A stretch of DNA of 64,000 bases from Pseudomonadota bacterium (GTDB taxonomy: Bacteria > Pseudomonadota > Alphaproteobacteria > Rhizobiales > Rhizobiaceae). Location: positions 52,000 through 115,999 of the forward strand of contig JAIUPA010000018.1 in the NCBI GenBank assembly GCA_020161665.1, read 5' to 3'. The position numbers and the translations under genes were made by a program. Shown in pieces: positions 8,456 through 16,605 of this stretch (within the stretch, counting starts at the first letter, position 1; each line of letters begins with the position of its first letter). The notes beneath the pieces are model-generated. The model had not been told where the DNA came from. It did no database searches and was given only the letters and a program-made list of their open reading frames with translations.

Positions 8456-8545
8456 ATGCGCCATACATATGCAGCCCATACGCTGCTTTGGCCGGTAACG
8501 CGCTGCTGCAAAACGAACTGTCGCCGCTCGCTCAAACGAATGTGA
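8456..8545 (+). CDS. possible 29-residue ORF
   Basis: A short frame starts with ATG at 8456, about seven bases after AGAGGAGAT, and encodes 29 residues beginning MRHTYAAHTL before TGA. An overlapping start at 8451 in another frame gives only 15 residues. The promoter at 8353-8380 points at it. The peptide is basic with three Cys and matches nothing I know, so it may equally be the start of a small RNA or a leader for the gene at 8619. Confidence 0.28.
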   Translation: MRHTYAAHTLLWPVTRCCKTNCRRSLKRM

Positions 8546-8618
8546 CGGGCAACCGTCATCTTCCCCTTACAAAGCGAAATTAGACACAGGGCCGGCATCC
8601 TGCTGGCAGGAGTTCGTT

Positions 8619-8807
8619 ATGCAGAAGCAAGTCGTTGAATATGCGGGTATTCCCGTTGGAATCGTTATACCGGACGAAGGAAGACTGCGGTTCATCGCGG
8701 TCAAGTATCACGTCATTGATCTCGACAACCGGCACTTTCGCAGCCTGACCGATGTGAAGCAGGCCATTCGCACCCATTTGGGCGAGGCCATGCCGAACGC
8801 GGCCTAA
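8619..8807 (+). CDS. small conserved-type hypothetical protein
   Basis: A 62-residue protein starting at ATG 8619 behind GGCAGGAG. The sequence (for example EYAGIPVGIVIPDEGRLRFI then KYHVIDLD) resembles short rhizobial hypotheticals that begin with a similar 'GxPVGIVxPDxxRLxFIAVKxHVIDLD' pattern, recalled from memory. No membrane segment or enzyme motif is present. It is probably cotranscribed from the promoter near 8353 or has its own. Confidence 0.65.
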   Translation: MQKQVVEYAGIPVGIVIPDEGRLRFIAVKYHVIDLDNRHFRSLTDVKQAIRTHLGEAMPNAA

Positions 8808-9061
8808 GGTGGGCACGTTACCGTGCGCTTCACCTTGAAAGGCGGGGGAAGGCATCGGCACGAGAGCGCTGTTCGATCGGGTTGAACCAGATCGGCGCTC
8901 TAAACGTTTCTCTTTGAAGCGTTATCTTATCGATCCTCGTTCCACTCCGGTCGGATTACGCTATAAGAGACAGATGCGGCGCATGAAGTCGTGCCGTTCC
9001 TTCTCTTCTTCAAACAGGCGCTTGCCGTCTTGCGCGGCGCGCCGTTTCGCAGCAGGCAAAC

Positions 9062-10117
9062 ATGGACATTTCCCAGATCGTTCTTGACGGCGACACGCCC
9101 GGCGTGGCGTTCACGCTCCCCGTTTTTCGTTTCAAGGGAACCGATCCGAATGCGCCCAGCGTTTACATTCAGGCGGCGCTGCATGCGGGCGAACTGCCCG
9201 GCACGGCCCTGTGTCACTACCTCACCGGCCTTGTAAAAGAGGCCGACGACAAGGGCGATCTTCGCGGCGACATCACCCTCATTCCCCATGCCAACCCCAT
9301 CGGTCTGGCTCAGAGCCATTTCGGCGAACTGCAAGGGCGCTTCGACCTTGGCACGCGCACCAATTTCAACCGCGACTTTCCTCTGGTCTCCTTGAGCGAA
9401 CGAGCGGAACGCCTTGCCGACGCACCGGAACTTGGAGCCGTCGCACGGCTGAAGCGCAAGCTGCTTTCCATGGCCCTTGAGGCCGATCTGATGCTCGATC
9501 TCCATTGCGACGATGAATCGCTGCAATATGCCTATATGGACCCGGTCTTCTGGCCGGAAGCCGCTGACCTTGCCAGCGCGCTGGCCATGGATGCCGTCTT
9601 CCTCTCCGATGGCGAAAGCACCGCCTTCGAAGAAGCGGTTGGCTATGCCATGAAGCGCGCGGCACCGGGCGCGGTAAAGCTTCCCGGCAAGCTTGCTGTC
9701 ACGCTCGAACTGCGCGGCCTTGCCGATGTGGATGGCGAACTGGCCAAGCGCGATGCGGCCGGGCTTTTTGCCTTCCTCAAAGGGCGCGGCGTGATTGCCG
9801 GTGGCACGGGAACGCCGTCGCCGTTCAGTGGTCCCGTTTCGCCGCTCGATTGCGTTGAAATGATCCGCTCGCCCGAAGCCGGAACCGTACTTTTCCACCG
9901 CGCGCCCGGCGACCGGGTCAAGGCTGGCGACCTGCTGGCCACCGTCCTGTCCCGACCCGGTTTTCCCGAAGGCGAAATCATCATCACCGCCCCGCAGGAC
10001 GGTCTGATCGTGACACGCGTTTCACGGCGCTATGTGCGGCGCGGCGGCGATCTGATGAAGATCGCCTGCAACACGCTGAGCGCGAGAAAGCGCGCACCCG
10101 GCACGCTTGAGGATTAA
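9062..10117 (+). CDS. succinylglutamate desuccinylase/aspartoacylase-family metallo-hydrolase
   Basis: The 351-residue protein fits the AstE/AspA zinc hydrolase family (M14-like fold), which splits N-acyl amino acids or related amides. The first metal motif is H41-AG-E44 in ALHAGELPG and the third ligand is H148 in LMLDLHCDD. The C-terminal domain, with PEAGTVLFHRAPGDRVKAGD and APQDGLIV, has the lipoyl-like beta-barrel seen in this family. Length is normal. The natural substrate cannot be told from sequence, and no arginine succinyltransferase genes are nearby, so the astE symbol would be unsafe. Confidence 0.85.
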   Translation: MDISQIVLDGDTPGVAFTLPVFRFKGTDPNAPSVYIQAALHAGELPGTALCHYLTGLVKEADDKGDLRGDITLIPHANPIGLAQSHFGELQGRFDLGTRTNFNRDFPLVSLSERAERLADAPELGAVARLKRKLLSMALEADLMLDLHCDDESLQYAYMDPVFWPEAADLASALAMDAVFLSDGESTAFEEAVGYAMKRAAPGAVKLPGKLAVTLELRGLADVDGELAKRDAAGLFAFLKGRGVIAGGTGTPSPFSGPVSPLDCVEMIRSPEAGTVLFHRAPGDRVKAGDLLATVLSRPGFPEGEIIITAPQDGLIVTRVSRRYVRRGGDLMKIACNTLSARKRAPGTLED

Positions 10118-10210
10118 CCATCTCCCTTGAGGCATCCTTAAACATGGCCTCCTAGAGTCCGGAGCGAACCTCCGCGCCATGACCGGCGCGGGTCGCGACA
10201 AACCCGGATC

Positions 10211-13200
10211 ATGATGATGCCACGCATTTTGCGCGGGTCCTGGCGACGGCGCCGGATCTACGCCTGTACCACAGCCCTCGTTTTGCTTGCCCCTGCGCTT
10301 GCGCAGGCGGGCGATGCCGTGTTTTCCGGCGGCACGGGGGACTGGTTCGATGCGGCCAACTGGGCGGGGGCATCCCTCCCCTCCTCCACCGACCGCGCCA
10401 TCATCGATGACCCCGTTCAGGGTGTGATTTTCGGCCAATCGGCCATTGTCGAAACGTTGCTGGTGGGACGCGCCGCCAATGGCTCACTCCTCATCCGCGA
10501 TCCCCTGCAAACCCAAAACGCCACCCTTGGCGTGGCAGCGGGTGTCAGCGGCGATGTGACCGTTTCCGGCACGCTGGGCCGCTGGACCAACGATGCCGAT
10601 CTGGTGATCGGCGATGCGGGAAGTGGCACGCTTTCTGTCCTGCAATCGGGCTCGGTCGCATCCGCTAACGCCGTGCTTGGGCGCATGGCCGGGGGCGGCG
10701 GAACACTCACCGTTGACGGCGCAGGCTCGCATTTCGATATTTCCCGCCTGCTGATCATCGGCGAGGCGGGAAGCGGCAGCGTTTCCATCACCGCCGGGGC
10801 GACGGTCGAGGTCGGCACCGATGCGACGCTTGGCGGAAGCGCCAGCGGCAGCGGCTCGCTTTCGATGGCGGGTTCCGGCAGCCAGATGACTGTTGCCGGT
10901 CGCATGACGGTGGGGGATGAAGGCACCGGCTCGCTTTCGCTTCTATCCGGCGCGGAATTGACCAGCGGCAGTGCCCTGATCGGGGCAACGCATGGTGCAA
11001 CCGGCACGGCAACGCTCGGCGGGCTTGGTACAGTCTGGACCGTGACCGATGAACTGGCACTTGGCACCGGCAGCCTAGCGCTTGGCACATCCGCGGCCAT
11101 GTCCACCGGCTCGGCCTCCATCGGTTCGCTATCCGGCGAGACGGCGACGGTGACGCTTTCGGGCAGCGGCACGGCCTGGGATAATTCCGGCGTGCTCGCC
11201 ATCGGCACGCGTGGTACGGGAAGCCTTTCCATCGGCACCGGGTCTGTCGTTTCGACCCAATCGGCGGTGGCCGGTGTTGCAGGCGGAAGCTCCGGCTCGG
11301 TCTCGATTGACGGCAATGGCAGCGCGCTTACCATCGCCGGGACCTTCGATATCGGCCGTTTCGGCAGCGGGAGTGCCACCGTTTCCGGCGGGGCCACGCT
11401 CTCCGCGCAAACGATCACGCTCGCCGCGAATGCCGGGTCCAGCGGCACCTTGAACATCGGCGCGGATGAAACGTCTCTCGCCGCCGGTGCAGGCACGGTG
11501 AATGCGCAAGCCATCCGGTTCGGCGATGGAACCGGCACGCTTGTGCTGAACCACGGTGAGACGAATTACGAACTGGCCGCACAGCTTTCCGGCACCGGCA
11601 CGGTGAAGGTTCTGCGCGGGGTGACGGCGCTCACCGGCGACAACAGCCATGACGGCCAGACGGCGATTTCCTCCGGCGCGACGCTTTCCATCGGCAATGG
11701 CGGTGCCACCGGCACGCTCGGCCATGGCGATGTTGTCAACAATGGCAGCCTTATCTTCAACCGCACCGGCACCATTGCCTTCGATGGCGACATTTCCGGC
11801 ACCGGCACGCTGGAGAAGCAGGGCAGCGGCACGCTGACACTTGGCGGCACCAGCACCTATAGCGGTGCGACGACGGTTTCCGCCGGGCGGCTGAATGTGA
11901 ATGGGTCGCTGTCGTCCAGCGTTTCGGTGGCGTCGGGCGCGGTTCTCGGCGGCAGCGGTTCGGTCGGCAGCACCAGCCTTGCGAGCGGCGCGACGCTGCA
12001 GGCCGAGGGACTGACGATCAATGGCAATCTCGCCCTCGCGTCCGGCTCAACCCTTGCCGCCACCATCGGTACGAGCGGCATTGATGCGGCGCAGGTTTCC
12101 GGCACCGCTACTCTTGCCGGGGCGGATCTCGCCCTTTCCTATGAAAGCGGCGGCAGGCTTGGCAATCACTATACGCTCATCGATGCCGCCAACACGTCCG
12201 GTTCGCTTGGTTCACTCACCATCAACGGTCTGTCGTCGCGCTTTGCCGTGACAGAAAGCATGGATGCCGATTCCGTCGATCTCGGCCTCTTCTATAATGG
12301 AGCAGGCGTTACGCTGACCAGCGCATCCGCCAACAGCGTTCACAGCATTCTCGACAGTGCCTTCAACACGGGCACGGTGCTTTCCGGCTCGCTCTCCGCC
12401 GCGCTTGCCAGCGACGGAACCGAACTGCAAAGCCGCATGACGGCCCTTGCCGGGGAAAGCGGAGCCAGCGCCGGCTATATGGCGACCCTCGCCATGCAAT
12501 CCTTCCTCACCTCCTCCCTTACGGAAAGCGCAAGCGAAGAGGCCGGCTTCTGGATCAGCCCGCGCGGCGGCGTGACGCGGTTTGATGGCGATGCCGCCGA
12601 TGGCATTTCGACGGCCAGCATTTCCCAAAGCGGGCTTGATGGCGGCGTTCGCTTCGCGCTCGATGAGACTTGGTCGGCAGGGCTTGCCGTTTCCGGCAGC
12701 CAGTCACGCTCTAGCGCCACGGACCTCGACGCCTCGGCAACCGGCACGGCAGGCCAGATGGCCGCCTTCGCCAAGGGGCGCTTCGATAACGGCTTCACGC
12801 TTTCGGCAGCGGCCGGGGCAGGCCTTCAATCCGTCGATACACGGCGCGCGCCTGGGGCTGGCGACCGGGTCGAGGGCGAATTCACCGCGCGCATGGCGGG
12901 CGTGGATGCGGAAGCGGGTTGGCTGATCCGATCCGGCGATGTTTCCTTCATGCCCTTTGCGGGCGCATCCTACGTCTATTCCCATCAGCCGGGCTACAGC
13001 GAGCACAGCGTTCAGGGCAGCGGCAACCCGGCCCTTTCCTATTCCGATATCGAGCGCGGCACGGCGACCCTTCGGGCTGGCCTTGACGCAGCCTATGAAA
13101 CGCAGCTTGCCGAGCGCCCCGTCACCTTCAACGCCCGTCTTGCCTATCTCGACCGCCGCACGGATGGCGGCACGGCGAGTGCCAGCTTTGCCGCCCTGCC

Positions 13201-13375
13201 GGGCGCGTCCTATGCGCTGGCGAGCCTCGCGCCCGAAGGCGGGGCAGTGCAAGCGGGACTTGGCGCGCAGATGGCGCTTGGGCCGGCCTCTCGCCTGCGC
13301 TTTGACCTTGCCGGAGAATGGGGTCGTGACTATCAAGAGTGGACTGCCGCCTTCGGCCTCGACATTCAATGGTGA
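10211..13375 (+). CDS. autotransporter with beta-strand-repeat passenger and C-terminal barrel
   Basis: A 1054-residue type Va secretion protein. Residues 1-33 are an extended signal peptide (basic RRRR stretch, then CTTALVLLAPALAQA). The passenger, about 34-770, is almost all Gly, Ser, Thr and Ala in repeating units such as GNGSALTIAGTFDIGRFGSG and LSGTGTV, typical of beta-helix passengers with T5SS-associated repeats. From about 775 a barrel domain is seen (EEAGFWISPRGGVTRFDG), and the protein ends with aromatic Trp in FGLDIQW, the BamA-recognised C-terminal pattern. It should be displayed on the outer membrane, perhaps for adhesion. No protease motif is seen. The next gene starts seven bases after the stop. 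Confidence 0.9.
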   Translation: MMMPRILRGSWRRRRIYACTTALVLLAPALAQAGDAVFSGGTGDWFDAANWAGASLPSSTDRAIIDDPVQGVIFGQSAIVETLLVGRAANGSLLIRDPLQTQNATLGVAAGVSGDVTVSGTLGRWTNDADLVIGDAGSGTLSVLQSGSVASANAVLGRMAGGGGTLTVDGAGSHFDISRLLIIGEAGSGSVSITAGATVEVGTDATLGGSASGSGSLSMAGSGSQMTVAGRMTVGDEGTGSLSLLSGAELTSGSALIGATHGATGTATLGGLGTVWTVTDELALGTGSLALGTSAAMSTGSASIGSLSGETATVTLSGSGTAWDNSGVLAIGTRGTGSLSIGTGSVVSTQSAVAGVAGGSSGSVSIDGNGSALTIAGTFDIGRFGSGSATVSGGATLSAQTITLAANAGSSGTLNIGADETSLAAGAGTVNAQAIRFGDGTGTLVLNHGETNYELAAQLSGTGTVKVLRGVTALTGDNSHDGQTAISSGATLSIGNGGATGTLGHGDVVNNGSLIFNRTGTIAFDGDISGTGTLEKQGSGTLTLGGTSTYSGATTVSAGRLNVNGSLSSSVSVASGAVLGGSGSVGSTSLASGATLQAEGLTINGNLALASGSTLAATIGTSGIDAAQVSGTATLAGADLALSYESGGRLGNHYTLIDAANTSGSLGSLTINGLSSRFAVTESMDADSVDLGLFYNGAGVTLTSASANSVHSILDSAFNTGTVLSGSLSAALASDGTELQSRMTALAGESGASAGYMATLAMQSFLTSSLTESASEEAGFWISPRGGVTRFDGDAADGISTASISQSGLDGGVRFALDETWSAGLAVSGSQSRSSATDLDASATGTAGQMAAFAKGRFDNGFTLSAAAGAGLQSVDTRRAPGAGDRVEGEFTARMAGVDAEAGWLIRSGDVSFMPFAGASYVYSHQPGYSEHSVQGSGNPALSYSDIERGTATLRAGLDAAYETQLAERPVTFNARLAYLDRRTDGGTASASFAALPGASYALASLAPEGGAVQAGLGAQMALGPASRLRFDLAGEWGRDYQEWTAAFGLDIQW

Positions 13376-13382
13376 CCCACCC

Positions 13383-13733
13383 ATGACGCTGACGATTTAC
13401 GGAATCAAAAACTGCGACACGATGAAGAAGGCCAGGCGCTTTCTCGATGAGTCGGGCGCGGTCTATCACTTCCACGACTACAAGGTGGAAGGTATCGACG
13501 AGACCCGGCTTGAAGGCTGGTGCGCGCTCGTGGGCTGGGAAACCCTGCTCAACCGGGCCGGAACCACGTTTCGCAAGCTTTCCGACGCCGAAAAAGCCGA
13601 TATCGATGCCGCCAAGGCGATCACCTTGATGCACGCGCACCCCTCGCTGATCAAGCGGCCCGTGCTCGAAAAGGACGGGGTGATTCTCGTCGGCTTCAAG
13701 CCGGAACGCTATTCGGCGTTTCTTTCCGCCTGA
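13383..13733 (+). CDS. ArsC/Spx/YffB-family thioredoxin-fold protein
   Basis: A 116-residue protein with the start MTLTIYGIKNCDTMKKARRF, a thioredoxin-like beta strand followed by a single Cys (C11) in the position used by ArsC, Spx and YffB. C-terminal PSLIKRPVLEKDGVILVGF is the family's RP-containing segment. YffB-like proteins bind glutathione, and arsenate reduction is not established for them, so the annotation should stay at family level. The reading frame is open upstream to 12939 inside the autotransporter, but that part is out of frame with the known gene. The true start is ATG 13383. Confidence 0.88.
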   Translation: MTLTIYGIKNCDTMKKARRFLDESGAVYHFHDYKVEGIDETRLEGWCALVGWETLLNRAGTTFRKLSDAEKADIDAAKAITLMHAHPSLIKRPVLEKDGVILVGFKPERYSAFLSA

Positions 13734-13861
13734 TCCACAGCCACTTCATCAATTTCCATATATCCGTTTTATAACAATAACTTGATACCCTATCTAAGCC
13801 TCGTGCACCGCAAAAAATCTCGCATTTTTTCGCACCTGACAAGAAAACTTCAAAAACCCTG

Positions 13862-13890
13862 TTGACAGGAAAGGCCCCTCCCCTTACATC
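13862..13890 (+). promoter_or_regulatory. promoter of tRNA-Leu
   Basis: TTGACA at 13862-13867 and TACATC at 13885-13890 with a 17-base spacer stand about ten bases before the mature tRNA 5' end at 13901. This is the expected position for a stable RNA promoter. Confidence 0.65.
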
Positions 13891-13900
13891 GCTCCTCGTC

Positions 13901-13987
13901 GCCCAGATGGCGGAATTGGTAGACGCGCCAGCTTCAGGTGCTGGTACTCGAAAGGGTGTGGAGGTTCGAGTCCTCTTCTGGGCACCA
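13901..13987 (+). tRNA. tRNA-Leu (anticodon CAG)
   Basis: Acceptor arms GCCCAGA and TCTGGGC pair, the D arm starts GGCGGAATTGG, the anticodon loop is CTTCAGG with anticodon CAG, a long variable arm of class II follows, and the T arm GGTTCGAGTCC is normal; CCA is encoded at 13985-13987. The 3' end is the integration target of the island that follows, and the tRNA remains intact because the element carries the same bases. Confidence 0.97.
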
Positions 13988-13999
13988 AATTCCTGTTTC
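13972..13999 (+). repeat. attL core direct repeat
   Basis: This copy begins CCTCTTCTGGGCACCAAATT and is identical for 22 bases to 24181-24202; with one mismatch the match extends to 28 bases (13972-13999 against 24181-24208). It covers the end of the T arm, the acceptor strand and CCA of tRNA-Leu plus a few bases beyond, the usual attB of P4-type integrases. Confidence 0.92.
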
Positions 14000-14029
14000 C
14001 CAACGTTCACGGACGTTCGGAGGAACCAC

Positions 14030-14059
14030 AAAAAGCCCGGTTTCCCGGGCTTTTTTGTT
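14030..14059 (+). terminator. terminator at the left end of the island
   Basis: The stem GCCCGG/CCGGGC at 14035-14050 is followed by a T-run. A near-twin (24241-24257) lies just outside the right attachment site and is probably the chromosome's own terminator for the tRNA. The element thus appears to carry its own copy, keeping tRNA transcription out of the integrase gene. Confidence 0.8.
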
Positions 14060-14098
14060 TTCTGGCGTCCGCTCCCGTTCGCTTGCACCCGCACTTTT

Positions 14099-14312
14099 TG
14101 TTGGTATATCTGTTGGTACATTGATCAAACGCCGGGTTTTCCCGGCCCTTGATACCAACAGGCCCTACAGGGAGCGGCAAAAGCCCATGGTTTCCGGGGC
14201 TTTGACAAACCCCACCGGCCACATGGAACAGCGCTGGCGCGAGGCAGGGGATACCAACATGCCACTTACAGATACCAACATCCGAAACCTGAAGCCGTCC
14301 AGCGTACCAACA
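14099..14312. repeat. array of TGTTGGTA sites around the integrase start
   Basis: Six copies of TGTTGGTA occur: two forward (14099-14106, 14111-14118) and four inverted (14153-14160, 14252-14259, 14273-14280, 14305-14312). Two more, one with a single mismatch, lie near the right end (24099-24106 and 24111-24118). Clustering at both ends of the element fits arm-type binding sites for the integrase or for the AlpA-like protein. One overlaps the integrase start codon, so binding could repress it. Confidence 0.65.
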
Positions 14313-15473
14313 AAGCACAGCGACGGCGGAGGGCTGCATGTCCTGCTCAATCCGAACGGCTCAAAGCTATGGCGGCTCTCCTACCGCTTCAGCGGCAAGC
14401 AGAAGACGCTTGCCCTTGGAGCCTATCCGGCTGTCTCTCTGGCCGCTGCACGAAAGAGACGTGAAGAGGCAAAGGCGCTGATTGCAGCGGGCACCGATCC
14501 CGGCACCGCAGCGAAGGAGGAGAAAGCCGCAAAACTGGCCGTGACCGAAAACACCTTCCGCACCATTACTGACGAACTTCTCGCCAAGAACCAGAAGGAA
14601 GGGAAGGCAGAAGCCACGCTCAACAAAAAACGGTGGCTTCTGGACATGGCTTGCGCCGACCTTGGAAACAGACCCGTAGCCGAAATCACGGCGAAGGAAA
14701 TCCTCGACTGTCTCCGCAAGGTGGAAGCGTTGGGTAACCTTGAAACAGCAAGGCGGATGCGCGGCACCATAGGGCAGGTATTCCGCTATGCCATCGCCAC
14801 AGCGAGGGCCGATACCGATCCGACTGGCGGCCTCCGTGGAGCGCTTACAGCGCCCACGGTAAGCCACCACGCAGCCGTCACCACCTCAGACCAATTCGGC
14901 GCGCTCATCCGGGCCGTATGGGCCTATGAGGGCATGCCGGAAACGAGAATAGCCTTGCAGCTTATGGCCCTCCTCTACCCGCGTCCGGGCGAATTGCGTC
15001 AAGCCGAATGGGGCGAGTTCGATCTTGAGGCGGCAACATGGACGATACCGGCCAGCCGCATGAAGATGCGCCGGGAACACAAAAAGCCGTTACCGGGCGT
15101 GGCCGTCGAACTTCTCAAGGAGCTTCGCAAGCTGACAGGTGACGGGCTTTTCGCCTTCCCTGCCGTCCATACTCGCCAACGGCCAATGAGCGAGAACACA
15201 CTAAACACCGCTCTGCGGCGCATGGGCTACACCAAAGAGGAACACACTTCGCACGGCTTCCGGTCCAGCGCCTCATCCCTGCTGAATGAAAGCGGTAAGT
15301 GGAACCCGGACGCCGTGGAAGCGGAACTCGCCCATGTCGGTGCCGATCAGGTGCGTAAAGCCTATCACCGGGCAACCTACTGGGACGAGCGGGTGAAGAT
15401 GGCCGAATGGTGGGCGAGAGAATTGGACTGCTTTCAGGGCGGAAACGTCATCCCTATGCAACAACGAGCATAG
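14259..15473 (+). CDS. P4-type tyrosine integrase of the island
   Basis: A 404-residue integrase from ATG 14259 (GGGG about nine bases upstream); the frame is open back through the tRNA, but those upstream codons are not plausible coding sequence. Residues about 5-85 form the DUF4102 arm-binding domain (KHSDGGGLHVLLNPNGSKLW). The catalytic domain shows the Arg in YPRPGELRQAEW, HGFRSSASS (HxxR) and HVGADQVRKAYHRATY with the nucleophilic Tyr. Length is normal. It should insert the element into the tRNA-Leu 3' end and, with an excision factor such as the AlpA-like protein, remove it. Confidence 0.94.
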   Translation: MPLTDTNIRNLKPSSVPTKHSDGGGLHVLLNPNGSKLWRLSYRFSGKQKTLALGAYPAVSLAAARKRREEAKALIAAGTDPGTAAKEEKAAKLAVTENTFRTITDELLAKNQKEGKAEATLNKKRWLLDMACADLGNRPVAEITAKEILDCLRKVEALGNLETARRMRGTIGQVFRYAIATARADTDPTGGLRGALTAPTVSHHAAVTTSDQFGALIRAVWAYEGMPETRIALQLMALLYPRPGELRQAEWGEFDLEAATWTIPASRMKMRREHKKPLPGVAVELLKELRKLTGDGLFAFPAVHTRQRPMSENTLNTALRRMGYTKEEHTSHGFRSSASSLLNESGKWNPDAVEAELAHVGADQVRKAYHRATYWDERVKMAEWWARELDCFQGGNVIPMQQRA

Positions 15474-15690
15474 AGCGCTCATCGGGTAACGTGCTTGGCG
15501 TCCTTGTGCCGATGCTAATGCTATAGCTATCGAAGACGTCATCCGCCTGAAGCGTCAGCGCAGCTTTTTCGAAGCCTTCTCAAATGATAAGGCAACTCGG
15601 CAGAAAGCAGAAATATTGGATTAACGGACCAAGACATGTCGCGATTATTAATTCGTCATTATCTACATCGCTGCGAATACCAAAATTCAC

Positions 15691-16161
15691 TTAATAAGGC
15701 AGTCCATATTTAAAGGACTTTATCTCGAATTTAATGATCGCGTCTTTCAAATATGCGTCTGGATCGATGGCGTTGCCGTCAAAGCCGTATTTTGAGGTTA
15801 ATTGCCAAAATTCCGCCTCCGGCTCTTTGGCCGAGATAACAAGCAAAACTTTATCCCATGGAACGCCGATGCAGAATGCCATGGCTGAATTCGGGCTAAT
15901 CACCCTATCCGACCCAAAGCTAAATTCTGCCCCAAGCCGCGAGCTTTCCGGCCTGTAGATCATCACGTTTCCCGCGATTTCCGATAGCGGTTCGCTCGAA
16001 GGATTTCGCACCGTTACCTTTATGCCCCCCGAAGGCAAGCATTCGGCGCGGTTATAGGCAACGACCACTTCCGGTTCTGCTTGAGAAAACCCCCAGAACG
16101 CAAAGCAGCCTGATGATGATAAAGCCGTTACACCGAAACCCGCAATAATAGCCTTGAACAC
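15691..16161 (-). CDS. orphan secreted or lipoprotein cargo protein
   Basis: A 156-residue protein starting at GTG 16161, nine or so bases after AGGAG. The N-terminus has a hydrophobic segment and SSSGC, so it could be a signal peptide or a lipoprotein signal. The mature part contains two Cys-bearing strands (NRAECLPSGGIKVTVRN and MAFCIGVPW) and looks beta-rich. I know no family. It is transcribed against the integrase and away from the XRE gene, so it is probably a separate cargo gene. The 217 bases after the integrase hold only a frame without a start codon. Confidence 0.6.
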   Translation of the reverse strand: MFKAIIAGFGVTALSSSGCFAFWGFSQAEPEVVVAYNRAECLPSGGIKVTVRNPSSEPLSEIAGNVMIYRPESSRLGAEFSFGSDRVISPNSAMAFCIGVPWDKVLLVISAKEPEAEFWQLTSKYGFDGNAIDPDAYLKDAIIKFEIKSFKYGLPY

Positions 16162-16267
16162 TTTCTTCTCCTGATACGTGCCACTTGCTGGTGCGGTGTC
16201 GATGCTGTCGCGCCCGTCCCTACTTGTCGCAGCGGCCGAATTTACAAGCCGGAACTTTCTAGCAAAA

Positions 16268-16332
16268 ATATCTGAATTTAAGATAACTGAAAATCAGATA
16301 TAGATGAAAGCCCCATCTGAAACCAGGTGGGG
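16268..16332 (+). promoter_or_regulatory. putative operator and translation-control hairpin of the XRE gene
   Basis: Two structures lie before the XRE gene. First, an inverted repeat ATATCTGA (16268-16275) and TCAGATAT (16294-16301), 18 bases apart, within an AT-rich promoter-like stretch. Second, a 9 bp stem (16311-16319 with 16324-16332, one G-T pair, four-base loop) whose 3' strand CCAGGTGGGG contains the ribosome-binding site of the GTG start at 16339. The first could be an operator for the encoded protein, and the second could hide the binding site. Both are visible; the function is inferred. Confidence 0.5.
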
Positions 16333-16338
16333 AAAATC

Positions 16339-16581
16339 GTGGTCAAAACCCTTGGCACAATGCAGCACAAGGCCCTGATCGCGTTGCTAATCGAGAAGCG
16401 CGAGGCAGCGGGCCTGACGCAAAGCGACCTAGCTGCCAAGCTCAATGAGTACCAATCATTCGTTGCGCGGCTGGAGAGCGGTCAACGTCGTGTTGACGTC
16501 GTGGAGTTCTTGGAACTATCAGATTTATTGGGATTCGATGCAGCATCTGCTGTGAAGTTAATCCAGAAAATAAAAAACTGA
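16339..16581 (+). CDS. XRE-family helix-turn-helix regulator, probable restriction-modification controller
   Basis: An 80-residue protein with the HTH pattern EAAGLTQSDLAAKLNEYQSF then ARLESGQRRVDVVEFLELSD, the normal Cro/C1 type. GTG at 16339 is chosen because GGTGGGG ends six bases before it; a GTG at 16327 would lie inside that site. The gene lies 24 bases upstream of the restriction-modification enzyme, the place where controller (C) proteins of such systems occur, so it probably times expression of the enzyme after transfer. It could instead be an antitoxin-like or island repressor protein. Confidence 0.85.
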   Translation: MVKTLGTMQHKALIALLIEKREAAGLTQSDLAAKLNEYQSFVARLESGQRRVDVVEFLELSDLLGFDAASAVKLIQKIKN

Positions 16582-16605
16582 TTTTTAAATAGGTGCGGGG
16601 CGGAA

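Noticed and set aside
10417..11538. Long minus-strand frame inside the autotransporter gene
   Set aside because: Ser/Pro/Ala/Val-rich repeats mirror the passenger repeats; it is an antisense shadow.
13862..14152. A plus-strand frame reading through tRNA-Leu (MAELVDAPASGAGTRKG...)
   Set aside because: This is the well-known false translation of a tRNA-Leu gene. The integrase start was placed at 14259 instead.
15474..15690. A frame ending in AIAIEDVIRLKRQRSFFEAF... after the integrase
   Set aside because: Plausible composition, but it has an in-frame stop upstream and no ATG, GTG or TTG start; it may be a gene remnant, with too little evidence to call.
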